In this document: piece after piece, positions 27,720 to 36,796 of the stretch
How the letters are laid out: the number at the start of each line of letters is the position of its first letter
Numbering within the stretch: the stretch's first letter is position 1
Source: Fluviibacter phosphoraccumulans_A
GTDB taxonomy: Bacteria; Pseudomonadota; Gammaproteobacteria; Burkholderiales; Rhodocyclaceae
Length of the DNA stretch: 64,000 bases
NCBI GenBank assembly: GCA_036287865.1
Contig: CP126743.1
Span: 1,178,001 to 1,242,000, forward strand
Reading direction: 5' to 3'
Position numbers and translations under genes: made by a program
The notes under the pieces: model-generated
Databases searched by the model: none
What the model was told of the DNA's origin: nothing
What the model saw: only the letters and a program-made list of their open reading frames with translations

Positions 27720-28568
27720 TCAGGAAAGATCAAACATCCTGGCGCTTTTGACCGCACGGTCCAGCGTCAGCAAATGTTCAAGCAATTGGGGCATTTGTGC
27801 CAGCGGCCAGGCATTCGGGCCGTCTGACATGGCTTTGGATGGATCCGGGTGGGTTTCCATGAACAGGCCATGAATACCCGTGGCCACAGCGGCGCGTGCC
27901 AGCACCGGCACAAACTCGCGTTGACCACCCGATGAACTACCCTGCCCACCCGGCAACTGTACGGAATGCGTGGCATCAAAAACCACCGGACAACCGGTGC
28001 GACGCATGATCGCCAGCGACCGCATATCCGACACCAGATTGTTATAACCGAACGAAGCGCCACGTTCACACACCATGATGGTGTCTTCGGTAATGCCGGC
28101 AGCCTTGGCGGCATCACGGGCTTTATCCACCACGTTCTGCATATCGCCCGGCGCCAGGAACTGGCCCTTCTTGATATTCACGGGCTTACCACTGGCCGCA
28201 CAGGCCTCGATAAAGTCGGTCTGACGGCACAGAAAGGCCGGCGTTTGCAGCACATCACACACCGCCGCCACCGGGGCGATATCGTCAATACCATGCACAT
28301 CGGTTAGTACCGGCACACTGATCTGCTCGCGTACATTGGCCAGAATCTCCAGGCCACCTTCACGGCCAGGGCCGCGGAAGGATTTGCCCGAACTCCGGTT
28401 CGCCTTATCGAAGCTGGCTTTAAAAATATACGTAATACCCAGACCGCTCGTAATTTCCTTCATCGTGCCGGCGATATCCAGACACATCTGCTCGGACTCG
28501 ATCACACATGGCCCGGCAATCAGGAAGAACGTCGAGGTATCTGTCACTTCAAAGCCGGCGAGCTTCAT
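27720..28568 (-). CDS. kdsA: KDO-8-phosphate synthase
   Basis: KdsA condenses phosphoenolpyruvate with arabinose 5-phosphate for lipopolysaccharide inner core synthesis. The 282-residue protein has FFLIAGPCVIES, FKASFDKANRSS and FDATHSVQLPGGQG. This confirms a Gram-negative envelope. The gene overlaps the pyrG stop by four bases (ATGA). Confidence 0.97.
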   Translation of the reverse strand: MKLAGFEVTDTSTFFLIAGPCVIESEQMCLDIAGTMKEITSGLGITYIFKASFDKANRSSGKSFRGPGREGGLEILANVREQISVPVLTDVHGIDDIAPVAAVCDVLQTPAFLCRQTDFIEACAASGKPVNIKKGQFLAPGDMQNVVDKARDAAKAAGITEDTIMVCERGASFGYNNLVSDMRSLAIMRRTGCPVVFDATHSVQLPGGQGSSSGGQREFVPVLARAAVATGIHGLFMETHPDPSKAMSDGPNAWPLAQMPQLLEHLLTLDRAVKSARMFDLS

Positions 28569-30238
28569 GCTTTAGCTTCTTTCACAATCGCCTGTTTGCG
28601 TACACCGGTTGTGTCCTGATGGGCCACAGCGGCATTCACGTAGGCGGTAAACAATGGGTGACCTTGACGTGGGTTCGAGGTAAATTCCGGATGGAACTGG
28701 CAGCCCACAAACCATGAGTGTACCGACTTCGGCAGTTCAACCATTTCGCACAGATCCGTAACCGGTGCACGACCCGCAACTACCAGACCGGCTTCTTCCA
28801 ACTTGGCCAGCAGCCTGTTGTTCACTTCATAGCGGTGACGATGACGCTCGGTAATCTCATCAGCGCCGTAAATCTCACGGGCCAGCGAATTAGGCTTCAG
28901 CAAGCAGAGCTGGCCACCCAGGCGCATGGTGCCGCCCAGATCGGAATCTTCGCTACGCTGTTCCATCTTGCCGGAGCGATCCTTCCACTCGGTAATCAGG
29001 CCGATCACCGGGAACGGCGAAGCCGGATCAAACTCGGTGGAGTGTGCGTCCTTCATACCGGCCACATCACGGGCGTATTCCACTACAGCCAGTTGCATAC
29101 CCAGGCAGATACCCAGGTAAGGCACTTTGTTCTCACGGGCAAAACGAATTGCGGCAATCTTGCCTTCCGTACCGCGCTTACCAAAGCCACCCGGCACCAG
29201 AATGGCATCCATATCCTTTAAGGCGCCGCAGCCATTACGCTCGAGGTCTTCCGAATCCAGATAATGGATACGTACTTTGGCGTGTGTATGAATACCGGCG
29301 TGTACCAGCGCTTCGATCAGCGACTTGTACGACTCAGTCAGATCCACATACTTCCCCACAAAGGCCACATCGACAAAGCGCTGTGGGTTGTCGAGCGAAT
29401 GCACCAGCTTGTTCCAGACCGACAGATCGGCCGCACGGGCCAGAATGGCCAGCTTGTGACAGACGATCTCGTCCAGCATCTGGTTATGCAGCATTTTAGG
29501 AATCTTGTAGATCGATGGCGCATCCAGCGCTTCGATCACGGCTTCCGGCGCCACATTACTGAACAGCGCGATCTTGCGGCGCTCTTCCACAGGAATCTCG
29601 CGGTCGGCACGGCACAGCAGCACGTCTGGCTGGATACCGATTTCACGCAGTTCTTTTACCGAGTGTTGGGTTGGCTTGGTTTTCAATTCGCCAGCCATCG
29701 GAATCCATGGCAACAGGGTCAGATGGATGTAGCAGACGTTTTCACGGCCTTCTTCAATACCCATCTGGCGAATGGCTTCCAGGAACGGCAGCGACTCGAT
29801 ATCACCCACCGTACCGCCTACTTCAACCAGCGCCACATCGGCGCCTTCAGCGCCACGCTTAACAAGATGCTTGATCTCGTCGGTAATGTGCGGGATCACC
29901 TGAACGGTTTTACCCAGGTATTCACCCCGGCGCTCTTTCTTGATCACCGACTCGTAAACCTGGCCGGTCGTAAAGTTATTGCGCTTGTGCATACGGGCGC
30001 TGGTAAAGCGCTCATAGTGGCCGAGATCCAGGTCGGTTTCTGCGCCATCTTCGGTCACAAAAACTTCACCGTGCTGGAATGGGCTCATCGTGCCAGGATC
30101 GACGTTGATGTAGGGATCGAGCTTTAAATGGGTGACTTTGAGGCCACGCGATTCGAGAATCGCACCCAGAGAGGCTGCCGCAATTCCCTTACCCAGGGAA
30201 GACACGACACCACCCGTGACGAAGACATATTTGGTCAT
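28565..30238 (-). CDS. pyrG: CTP synthase
   Basis: PyrG aminates UTP to CTP with glutamine as nitrogen donor. The 557-residue protein has the N-terminal synthetase domain (TKYVFVTGGVVSSLGKGI, DPYINVDPGTMSPFQHGEVF) and a C-terminal glutaminase domain with the nucleophile cysteine in YLGICLGMQLAVVEYAR. It is the first gene of pyrG-kdsA-eno and has its own promoter. Confidence 0.98.
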   Translation of the reverse strand: MTKYVFVTGGVVSSLGKGIAAASLGAILESRGLKVTHLKLDPYINVDPGTMSPFQHGEVFVTEDGAETDLDLGHYERFTSARMHKRNNFTTGQVYESVIKKERRGEYLGKTVQVIPHITDEIKHLVKRGAEGADVALVEVGGTVGDIESLPFLEAIRQMGIEEGRENVCYIHLTLLPWIPMAGELKTKPTQHSVKELREIGIQPDVLLCRADREIPVEERRKIALFSNVAPEAVIEALDAPSIYKIPKMLHNQMLDEIVCHKLAILARAADLSVWNKLVHSLDNPQRFVDVAFVGKYVDLTESYKSLIEALVHAGIHTHAKVRIHYLDSEDLERNGCGALKDMDAILVPGGFGKRGTEGKIAAIRFARENKVPYLGICLGMQLAVVEYARDVAGMKDAHSTEFDPASPFPVIGLITEWKDRSGKMEQRSEDSDLGGTMRLGGQLCLLKPNSLAREIYGADEITERHRHRYEVNNRLLAKLEEAGLVVAGRAPVTDLCEMVELPKSVHSWFVGCQFHPEFTSNPRQGHPLFTAYVNAAVAHQDTTGVRKQAIVKEAKA

Positions 30239-30264
30239 AACAAAACGTGCAGCGGGAAGGCCCG

Positions 30265-30293
30265 ATGATACCCGAAGCTGACCACCTTCTCAA
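30265..30293 (-). promoter_or_regulatory. pyrG promoter
   Basis: On the minus strand TTGAGA (30288-30293) and TATCAT (30265-30270) are spaced by 17 bases, 27 bases before the pyrG ATG. Spacing and position fit a housekeeping promoter for pyrG-kdsA-eno. Confidence 0.65.
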
Positions 30294-30348
30294 ACGAAAA
30301 CGACAAAAATTCTCAGCCCCTCCCTGCGGGTAAAAACAGCTTTTCCCT

Positions 30349-30354
30349 TATAAT
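30349..30354 (+). promoter_or_regulatory. -10 element (TATAAT) for dapD
   Basis: A perfect TATAAT stands 28 bases before the dapD ATG chosen here. An upstream in-frame ATG at 30353 overlaps this element and would lie before the transcript start, which favours the downstream start. The -35 region is weak. Confidence 0.5.
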
Positions 30355-30382
30355 GAAAGGCTTTCAAGCCCTTTTTAAAGCC

Positions 30383-31222
30383 ATGTCCATGAGCCACGCC
30401 ATCAATCACCACCTGCAACCCGTCATCGAAAACCTCTGGGAAAACTGCAACGACCTGTCGCCAACCGGTTCGCCTAAAGAAGCTGTAGAAGCCATCGATC
30501 AGGTTATTCATGAGCTGGACCGCGGCGACCTGCGCGTTGCCGAAAAGATCAACGGTGAATGGGTCACCCACCAGTGGGTTAAAAAGGCCGTGCTGCTGTC
30601 GTTTCGCACCAACGACAACCGCGTACAAGACAGTGGCGACCTGCGCTACTTCGACAAAGTCGACACCAAATTCCAGGGCTGGACTGAAGCCCAGTTCCGC
30701 GAAGGCGGCTTCCGTGTGGTACCACCGGCTACCGCCCGTCGTGGTTCGTGCATCGCCAAGAACGTGGTGCTGATGCCATCATATGTAAACATCGGCGCAT
30801 TCGTTGACGAAGGCACTATGGTGGATACCTGGGCCACCGTTGGCTCCTGCGCACAGATCGGTAAAAACGTTCACCTGTCGGGCGGCGTTGGCATCGGCGG
30901 CGTGCTCGAGCCACTGCAAGCCAACCCAACCATCATTGGCGACAACTGCTTTATCGGCGCCCGTTCGGAAGTGGTCGAAGGCGTGATCGTTGAAGACAAC
31001 TGCGTTATCTCGATGGGCGTGTACATCAGCCAGTCGACCAAGATCTACGATCGCGAAACAGGTGAAATCCACTATGGTCGCGTACCGGCCGGTTCAGTGG
31101 TGGTTGCCGGCAACCTGCCATCGCCCGATGGCAAGTACAGCCTGTACTGCGCCGTGATCGTTAAGAAAGTTGATGCACAGACCCGTGCCAAGACCAGCCT
31201 CAACGACTTGCTCCGCGACTAA
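30383..31222 (+). CDS. dapD: Tetrahydrodipicolinate N-succinyltransferase
   Basis: DapD adds succinyl-CoA to tetrahydrodipicolinate in the lysine/diaminopimelate pathway. The start at 30383 (MSMSHAINHHLQPVIE) gives 279 residues. The C-terminal half is a hexapeptide-repeat beta-helix: NIGAFVDEGTMVDTWATVGS, QIGKNVHLSGGVGIGGVLEP and GARSEVVEGVIVEDN. dapE follows 13 bases later, giving consecutive steps in one operon. Confidence 0.96.
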   Translation: MSMSHAINHHLQPVIENLWENCNDLSPTGSPKEAVEAIDQVIHELDRGDLRVAEKINGEWVTHQWVKKAVLLSFRTNDNRVQDSGDLRYFDKVDTKFQGWTEAQFREGGFRVVPPATARRGSCIAKNVVLMPSYVNIGAFVDEGTMVDTWATVGSCAQIGKNVHLSGGVGIGGVLEPLQANPTIIGDNCFIGARSEVVEGVIVEDNCVISMGVYISQSTKIYDRETGEIHYGRVPAGSVVVAGNLPSPDGKYSLYCAVIVKKVDAQTRAKTSLNDLLRD

Positions 31223-31235
31223 TAAAAACCAACCC

Positions 31236-32366
31236 ATGAGCGAATCCGTCCGTCAACTCGCTGAAACCCTCATTGCGCGGGCTTCTGTCACCCCGGAAGA
31301 TGCCGGTTGCCTGGAACTGATCGCCGAACGCCTAAGCCCTCTGGGCTTTAGCTTCGAACGTATCGATCGTAACGGCACCAGCAACCTCTGGGCACAGCGC
31401 GGCACGTCTGCACCCCTCATGGTGCTGGCGGGCCATACGGACGTGGTGCCTACCGGCAACCTAGATGCGTGGACAACGCCCCCGTTCCAGCCATCGGAAC
31501 GGGACGGCAAACTCTACGGCCGTGGCGCCGCTGACATGAAGAGCTCACTCGCCGCCTTTATTGTTGCCGTAGAACAATTCGTTGCAGAACACCCGAACCA
31601 CCCCGGTTCCATCGCCTTCCTGCTCACCTCGGATGAAGAAGGTCCCGCCAACGACGGCACCACCATTGTGGTCGATGCTCTCAAGGCGCGTGGCGAAACC
31701 ATCCAGTACGCCATCGTCGGCGAACCCACCTCGGTTAACCGCTGTGGTGACATGATCAAGAATGGCCGCCGTGGGTCGCTCTCGGGCAACCTCATCATCA
31801 AGGGTGTGCAAGGCCACGTGGCGTACCCGCATCTGGCGCGCAACCCCATTCACCAGTTTGCCCCGGCACTGGCCGAACTCTCGGCCACCATGTGGGACAA
31901 TGGTAACGAATACTTTCCGCCCACCACCTGGCAGATTTCCAACTTCAATGCCGGTACCGGTGCCACCAACGTTATTCCCAGCACGCTGAACCTGAAGTTC
32001 AACTTCCGCTTCTCCACCGCTAACACGGCCGACGGCCTCAAGCAGTACGTTGAAGATCTGCTCAAGCGTCACGGCCTGGAATACAACATTGAATGGACGC
32101 TCGGCGCCAAGCCCTTCATCACACCCGAAGGCCCGCTGGCCGATGCAGCCCGTAACGCCATTAAAACCGTGTGCGGTATCGAGACTGAACTCTCCACTAC
32201 CGGTGGCACATCGGATGCCCGCTTTATTGCCGACATTGCCGAACAGATTATCGAGCTGGGCCCGGTAAATGCCTCAATCCACATGATCGATGAACACATC
32301 GAACTGAGCGCCCTGCCTCAGCTGGCTGCCATCTACAAGAAAATTTTCAGCCAGCTGCTGAAGTAA
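31236..32366 (+). CDS. dapE: Succinyl-diaminopimelate desuccinylase
   Basis: DapE is a zinc-dependent M20 amidohydrolase removing succinate from N-succinyl-LL-DAP. The start at 31236 (MSESVRQLAETLIARASVTP) gives 376 residues. Metal-binding motifs are LAGHTDVVPTG, YGRGAADMKSS, LLTSDEEGPA and the C-terminal GGTSDARFI, with a dimerisation domain in the middle. It continues the dapD operon, followed by prmB 9 bases later. Confidence 0.96.
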   Translation: MSESVRQLAETLIARASVTPEDAGCLELIAERLSPLGFSFERIDRNGTSNLWAQRGTSAPLMVLAGHTDVVPTGNLDAWTTPPFQPSERDGKLYGRGAADMKSSLAAFIVAVEQFVAEHPNHPGSIAFLLTSDEEGPANDGTTIVVDALKARGETIQYAIVGEPTSVNRCGDMIKNGRRGSLSGNLIIKGVQGHVAYPHLARNPIHQFAPALAELSATMWDNGNEYFPPTTWQISNFNAGTGATNVIPSTLNLKFNFRFSTANTADGLKQYVEDLLKRHGLEYNIEWTLGAKPFITPEGPLADAARNAIKTVCGIETELSTTGGTSDARFIADIAEQIIELGPVNASIHMIDEHIELSALPQLAAIYKKIFSQLLK

Positions 32367-32375
32367 CCAGACACC

Positions 32376-33266
32376 ATGACCGCACCTGCAGGCAGCATTG
32401 CCGCGTTTTACGAAGCCGCTGTAACCCAATTGGAAAGCGCCGGTCTCAGTTTTGGTCACGGCTGCACCTGCGCCGAAGACGAAGTGGTCTGGCTCATCAG
32501 CGCCACCCTCGACATTCCCTTCGATGAACTCGATAAATTCTGGTCAGACACACTTACTGACGAACAGCGTGCCACGCTCACGCAACGCCTGAACGAACGC
32601 TGCGAAACAAAAACGCCGCTCGCATACATTCTGGGTGAAGCCTGGCTCGGCCCCTACATCTTCAAGATCGATCGCCGCGTGATTGTGCCGCGTTCGTTCA
32701 TCGCAGAACTCGTCATGGACGACCTGGCTCCCTGGGTTCAAAACCCGGATGCCATTACCCGTGTTGCCGACATCTGCACCGGCTCCAGCTGCCTCGCCAT
32801 TCTGGCCGCACTGCACTTCCCCAATAGCCAGGTCGATGCCGTTGATCTTTCGCCCGAAGCGCTGGAAGTAGCCCGCATCAATGTAGACCTCTATGGTTTG
32901 CAGGATCGTCTCAAACTGCACCAGGGTGACCTCATGTCACCGCTACTCGATCAGAAGTACGACATCATCATTAGCAACCCGCCGTACGTAGATGCCGCCG
33001 CAATGGATGCACTGCCAAGCGAGTATCGCCACGAACCGGAGATGGCACTGGCCGGCGGTAAAGATGGTCTCGATCTGGTGCACACGCTCATGCGCCAGGC
33101 TGCAAAGACACTGAATCCTGGCGGCTGGTTAATCGTAGAAATTGGTCACAACAAAGACGTAATGACCAACACCTACTCGGACCTGCCGCTCGTATGGCTA
33201 GACACAGACGGCGGCAGTGATTTTGTGTTCCTGATTGATCAGGCATCACTACAAACAATCAGCTAG
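32376..33266 (+). CDS. prmB: 50S ribosomal protein L3 glutamine methyltransferase
   Basis: PrmB methylates a glutamine of ribosomal protein L3. The 296-residue protein has a helical N-terminal domain and a Rossmann methyltransferase domain with VADICTGSSCLAILAAL for SAM and the glutamine-binding motif SNPPYVD. PrmB is favoured over its paralogue PrmC by the SSC after the glycine loop (VADICTGSSC) and the RRVIVPRSFIAELV segment. It ends the dapD-dapE-prmB operon. Confidence 0.92.
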   Translation: MTAPAGSIAAFYEAAVTQLESAGLSFGHGCTCAEDEVVWLISATLDIPFDELDKFWSDTLTDEQRATLTQRLNERCETKTPLAYILGEAWLGPYIFKIDRRVIVPRSFIAELVMDDLAPWVQNPDAITRVADICTGSSCLAILAALHFPNSQVDAVDLSPEALEVARINVDLYGLQDRLKLHQGDLMSPLLDQKYDIIISNPPYVDAAAMDALPSEYRHEPEMALAGGKDGLDLVHTLMRQAAKTLNPGGWLIVEIGHNKDVMTNTYSDLPLVWLDTDGGSDFVFLIDQASLQTIS

Positions 33267-33270
33267 AAAC

Positions 33271-33298
33271 GAAAAAGGCCAATCAATCGATTGGCCTT
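33271..33298 (-). terminator. Intrinsic terminator of the tRNA operon
   Basis: A perfect 10-bp stem, AAGGCCAATC with GATTGGCCTT, surrounds a 4-base loop (33275-33298). On the minus strand it is followed by a T-run, so it should end the tRNA transcript. The plus strand lacks a good T-run, though the hairpin may also slow the prmB transcript. Confidence 0.75.
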
Positions 33299-33312
33299 AA
33301 TACTGTGTTTTT

Positions 33313-33390
33313 TGGGGTGGGCGATGGGATTCGAACCCACGACCCTCGGAATCACAATCCGATATTCTAACCAACTGAACTACGCCCACC
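33313..33390 (-). tRNA. tRNA-His (GTG)
   Basis: The minus strand folds into a cloverleaf with acceptor GTGGGCG/CGCCCAC and anticodon loop TTGTGAT, giving anticodon GTG. The discriminator is C and an encoded CCA follows (33313-33315). The base at 33390 supplies the extra G at position -1 that marks histidine tRNAs. Confidence 0.96.
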
Positions 33391-33414
33391 ACTGTACAAC
33401 TTAACTGCTAAAGT

Positions 33415-33491
33415 TGGTGCACCCGATTGGAATCGAACCAACAACCTACGGCTTAGAAGGCCGTTGCTCTATCCGGTTGAGCTACGGGCGC
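33415..33491 (-). tRNA. tRNA-Arg (TCT)
   Basis: The minus strand has acceptor GCGCCCG/CGGGTGC, T-arm GTTGGTTCGATTCCAAT and anticodon loop CTTCTAA, so the anticodon is TCT. The discriminator is A and CCA is encoded. It lies between the Pro and His genes. Confidence 0.96.
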
Positions 33492-33535
33492 CTTGCGGAA
33501 ACGCGTTACTCTTGGATACATCAACTACAAAAAAG

Positions 33536-33613
33536 TGGTCGGGGCGGTGGGATTCGAACTCACGACCTCCTGGTCCCAAACCAGGCGCGATAACCGGACT
33601 TCGCTACGCCCCG
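33536..33613 (-). tRNA. tRNA-Pro (TGG)
   Basis: The minus strand has acceptor CGGGGCG/CGCCCCG, anticodon stem CCTGG/CCAGG with loop TTTGGGA (anticodon TGG), discriminator A and an encoded CCA. It is the first gene of the Pro-Arg-His tRNA operon. Confidence 0.96.
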
Positions 33614-33624
33614 ACGAACTGCGA

Positions 33625-33653
33625 ACTATACGTAAATCTGTGCGCTGCGTCAA
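33625..33653 (-). promoter_or_regulatory. tRNA operon promoter
   Basis: TTGACG (33648-33653) and TATAGT (33625-33630) on the minus strand are separated by exactly 17 bases, 11 bases upstream of tRNA-Pro. This is a strong sigma-70 promoter by inspection. Confidence 0.8.
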
Positions 33654-33694
33654 CACTTCTTTGCGAAGTTTTTAAGATTTGTTGATGGTTTTCT

Positions 33695-34090
33695 TCAGGC
33701 TGTGAGCGCCAGATGCGCAATAAAACCTGATCTTGATTCCCCTGCTGCTTTAGCCTTCTGATCCAACCGTGTCAGCACACGTTTAGGCAGTGTGATATTG
33801 ACCCGTTCAATCTCGTTAGAAAGCAACGCAGGATCAATCTCTGCAACAGCCCAGATCCATCCTTTGAACCTGGCATCTTTTTGCAATTGGGTAATCGTGC
33901 TGGGCGCAGGAATTGCCATACCGCTATCCAACGCAACTTCTATCCAGAGTTCGATAGCCTCCTTGGCATTCTCTATAGCTTCGTCAACGCCGTTATCTGA
34001 CGCCGAGAAACATCCTTCCAGATCTGGCACCGCAACGCCCCATGCATCTTTATCGCGTGCTGGCGGTTCAATTGCAATTGGATACTTCAT
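33695..34090 (-). CDS. hicB: HicB-family antitoxin
   Basis: HicB neutralises the HicA mRNA interferase and represses the operon. The 131-residue protein has the partial RNase H-like HicB fold at the N-terminus (WGVAVPDLEGCFSASD, AIENAKEAIELWIE). A C-terminal ribbon-helix-helix segment (RVNITLPKRVLTRLDQKAKAAG) follows, for DNA binding. Its ATG overlaps the hicA stop (ATGA). Both genes appear intact, unlike their neighbours on the far side. Confidence 0.93.
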   Translation of the reverse strand: MKYPIAIEPPARDKDAWGVAVPDLEGCFSASDNGVDEAIENAKEAIELWIEVALDSGMAIPAPSTITQLQKDARFKGWIWAVAEIDPALLSNEIERVNITLPKRVLTRLDQKAKAAGESRSGFIAHLALTA

Positions 34091-34290
34091 GGCTTCCCCT
34101 TGATTCCTGACTGTTTCAAAATGCTACTGACTAGTCCAACCCCCAAATCTTTTTTAGGGTGCGGCACCGTAATGTGACCACCTCTATCAGGGTGAATAAA
34201 CACATGGTGCGAACCCTTTGTGCGATTCAGGATCCAGCCATTGGCTAGCAGCATTTTAATCAGATCTCTGCTGTTATTGATGTGTATCAT
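34087..34290 (-). CDS. hicA: HicA-family mRNA interferase toxin
   Basis: HicA is a small double-stranded-RNA-binding-like toxin that cleaves mRNA. The core reads SRDLIKMLLANGWILNRTKG, followed by the catalytic histidine segment SHHVFIHP and the HPKKDLGVGLVSSILKQSG end. The ATG at 34290 (67 residues) is preferred because GGTAAG stands 5 bases upstream; a GTG at 34296 is possible. An operator-like palindrome covers the start. Confidence 0.92.
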   Translation of the reverse strand: MIHINNSRDLIKMLLANGWILNRTKGSHHVFIHPDRGGHITVPHPKKDLGVGLVSSILKQSGIKGKP

Positions 34291-34295
34291 ACACA
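34281..34295. promoter_or_regulatory. Palindromic operator over the hicA start
   Basis: TGTGTATCATACACA is a perfect 15-bp palindrome about a central base and covers the hicA start codon. HicAB operons are usually autorepressed by the HicB ribbon-helix-helix domain at such dyads, so this is the likely binding site. Binding is inferred. Confidence 0.55.
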
Positions 34296-34318
34296 CTTAC
34301 CAATAAGAATCAAAACAA

Positions 34319-34621
34319 CTACTTCAAGAACGCCCGATACCGCGTATCCCGTACAGACATCCCCGGATACACCGCGTAATAAAGCTTCGAAGTCCCAACC
34401 ACCCGAGAAGACGTTTGCGAAGGCACCCCAAAAGGCATCGCCACATCGGTACCCTCAATCGCCGGGTAAATCAGCGGCTTTCTACCCTCTTCCTTCAGCA
34501 GCACATAACCTGATGGCTCACCACCCTCTGCCCCCAGCGCCAGGGTCAAGGTCTTAACCATTCCAATTGAATAGGTGGCTACCGCAAACCACAGCGCCCA
34601 TTTAACGATCTGTTCGAACAT
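34319..34621 (-). CDS. Hypothetical small membrane-anchored or exported protein
   Basis: This is a 100-residue frame beginning MFEQIVKWALWFAVATYSIG, with one hydrophobic N-terminal segment, then a soluble part ending YPGMSVRDTRYRAFLK. GAGGA lies upstream of the ATG, inside the loop of a GGCTCG/CGAGCC hairpin (about 34623-34657). A 22-bp motif shared with the far side of the decayed zone lies about 45-65 bases before the start. I do not recognise a family. Confidence 0.5.
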   Translation of the reverse strand: MFEQIVKWALWFAVATYSIGMVKTLTLALGAEGGEPSGYVLLKEEGRKPLIYPAIEGTDVAMPFGVPSQTSSRVVGTSKLYYAVYPGMSVRDTRYRAFLK

Positions 34622-34664
34622 GATGGCTCGTCCTCATATATGTATTACGAGCCATCTTAAATAT

Positions 34665-34686
34665 CGAGAGTCTCACCAGGTGAGCC
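34665..34686. repeat. Copy 1 of a 22-bp motif
   Basis: GAGAGTCTCACCAGGTGAGC lies in this copy. It matches the copy at 37670-37691 in 21 of 22 bases and contains the dyad CTCACC-T-GGTGAG on the minus strand. It stands upstream of a small minus-strand gene. Confidence 0.6.
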
Positions 34687-34776
34687 TCATAAAAAAACAT
34701 GAAGGATAAAGTTATTGACCAAACAACTCGGTCTCTTCTAAGGTAAGCTCACTTATAAAAATTTATATCTCAAATT

Positions 34777-36787
34777 GTGAGCAACCGCGTGAACTTAAGC
34801 GTCATTCGTTCTGATCGATCGTTTTATTCAGCAACCATCGAAGATTTTACGATTGCTGACCTAGATACCATCCTTGGCGGATTAACTCGAAATTCTGGGT
34901 TTTCGATCGACCCCAACTCTAGAGATGCTTGGGTCGGTGAAATTCAAATCCTTCAGAGAGAACTTAATCAATACGCTGGCAAAGGCTCAATATATCTAGA
35001 GTTTGTTGTGCCCCGACTGGGAAGGCGCATCGATGCTCTTGTCTTAATTAATCACGTTGTATTCATAATTGAATTTAAGGTTGGCGAAAGCCAATTCACT
35101 CGATATGCAATAGACCAAGTCTGAGATTACGCCCTTGATTTGAAGAACTTCCATGAAACAAGCCACGCTTGTCCGATCGCGCCAATACTAATAGCAACCA
35201 ATACTTCAGGAATTAGTAGCCCAATAGCAACCAGCCATCATGACGATGGGGTTTTATATCCGATAAACGCATCCCCTGATCAACTTAGCAATGTCATTGA
35301 TGCTGTATTGCTGTTTACCGATGGAAACAAATTAGAGGCTACAAGTTGGAAAACAGGCAGATACAAGCCCACACCAACAATCATTGAAGCCGCAACTGCG
35401 TTATATGGCAGCCATTCGGTTTCTGATCTCTCTCGAAGCGATGCTGGCGAAAAGAACTTATCGCTTACATCTGTCGCAATATCAAATTTAATTGAACACG
35501 CAAAAGTCGATCGAAAAAAAGCCATCTGCTTTGTTACCGGGGTGACTGGAGCCGGCAAAACACTTGTCGGGCTAGATGTAGCAACTACTCATATGAACCC
35601 AGAGAGCGATCTGCATAGTGTATATCTCTCTGGCAACGGCTCTTTGGTATCAATTCTTCGTAAAGCCTTAGCAAGAGACAAGATATCTCGAATGAAATTA
35701 CTTGGAGAAAAACTGCGTAAAGGTAAGCGAAAAAGGCCGTTGAAGCATTTATTCAGAATGCGCACCACTTTCGAGATGCATACTTAGCAGACGAAACTCC
35801 TCCTGCGGACCATGTGGTAATTTTTGATGAAGCTCAGCGCGCTTGGACTAAAGAACAAACAACGCAGTTCATGGCTCGCAAAAAGGGGCGCCCAAACTTT
35901 AATCGTTCAGAGCCTGATTTCCTTATTTCATGCTTAGACCACCATCCAGATTGGGCTGTCGTAGTTTGCCTAGTAGGCGGAGGTCAAGAAATTAACACCG
36001 GTGAAGCCGGGATTGGCGAGTGGTTAAATGCCATGCATGAACACTTTCAGGACTGGGAAGTACATATTTCACCTCACCTTCATGATTCGGAATATGGCGC
36101 TGGCAAAGCTTTAGATCTACTGAAAGAGCGAACAAACGTCTTCTTTAACGAAGACTTACATCTTTCAGTATCCATGAGATCTTTTAGAGCAGAACACATG
36201 TCTACGTTTGTTAAACACTTGCTTGATCGTGACATTACGCAAGCACGAGAAATATTGAATCAAGTAAGACCTCGGTACCCAATGGTCGTAACGCGTGATC
36301 TAACAAAAGCAAAACTGTGGCTTAAGCAAAGATCACGCGGAAACGAGAGATATGGAATTGTTGTTTCATCACAAGCTCAACGCTTAAAACCACACGCCAT
36401 TGACGTTAAATCACCGATGAATCCAATTCATTGGTTCTTAGATGACAAAGATGATGTTCGTTCTTCGTACTATCTTGAAGACGTAGCAACTGAGTTTCAC
36501 GTTCAGGGTCTCGAATTAGACTGGGCCTGTATCGTATGGGATGCAGACTTACGTTACGGAGAGGATGCTTGGGACTACAAATCCTTGTCGGCAACAAATG
36601 GCAAAGAATTAATGCGGAACATCGTCAGATGTATCTAAAAAATGCCTATTGCGTTTTGCTAACTCGCGCGCGACAAGGCATGGTGATCGTTGTGCCATCT
36701 GGTGATCTTGATGACCCAACACGAGATCCTTCTTTCTACGATCCAATCTTTAACTACATGACTGAGCTTGGCATAGAAGTTCTCTAA
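34777..36787 (+). pseudogene. PD-(D/E)XK nuclease-helicase (DUF2075) pseudogene
   Basis: Three consecutive frames together rebuild one protein of about 670 residues. The N-terminal part has a PD-(D/E)XK-like nuclease core: D86 in RRIDALVL, then E99 and K101 in IEFKVGES. A DUF2075 helicase domain follows, with Walker A GVTGAGKT and Walker B VVIFDEAQRAW, and the C-terminal motif LTRARQGMVIVVPSGD. Lesions: an in-frame TGA at 35122-35124, where relatives have tryptophan (QV-W-DYALDLKNF); a one-base loss near 35724; and another near 36585. The gene is AT-richer than its surroundings, so it was probably acquired. The likely original role is phage or foreign DNA response, but that is inference. Confidence 0.85.
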
Positions 36788-36796
36788 AGTAACCCT

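Noticed and set aside
35100..36600. Programmed frameshifting or stop read-through in the nuclease-helicase gene
   Set aside because: Three unrelated lesions, with no slippery heptamer, no SECIS-like hairpin noted and a TGA at a tryptophan position, are explained more simply by decay.
34777..36787. Calling the nuclease-helicase an active new defence system
   Set aside because: The gene cannot make a full-length product here; only intact homologues elsewhere could support that claim.
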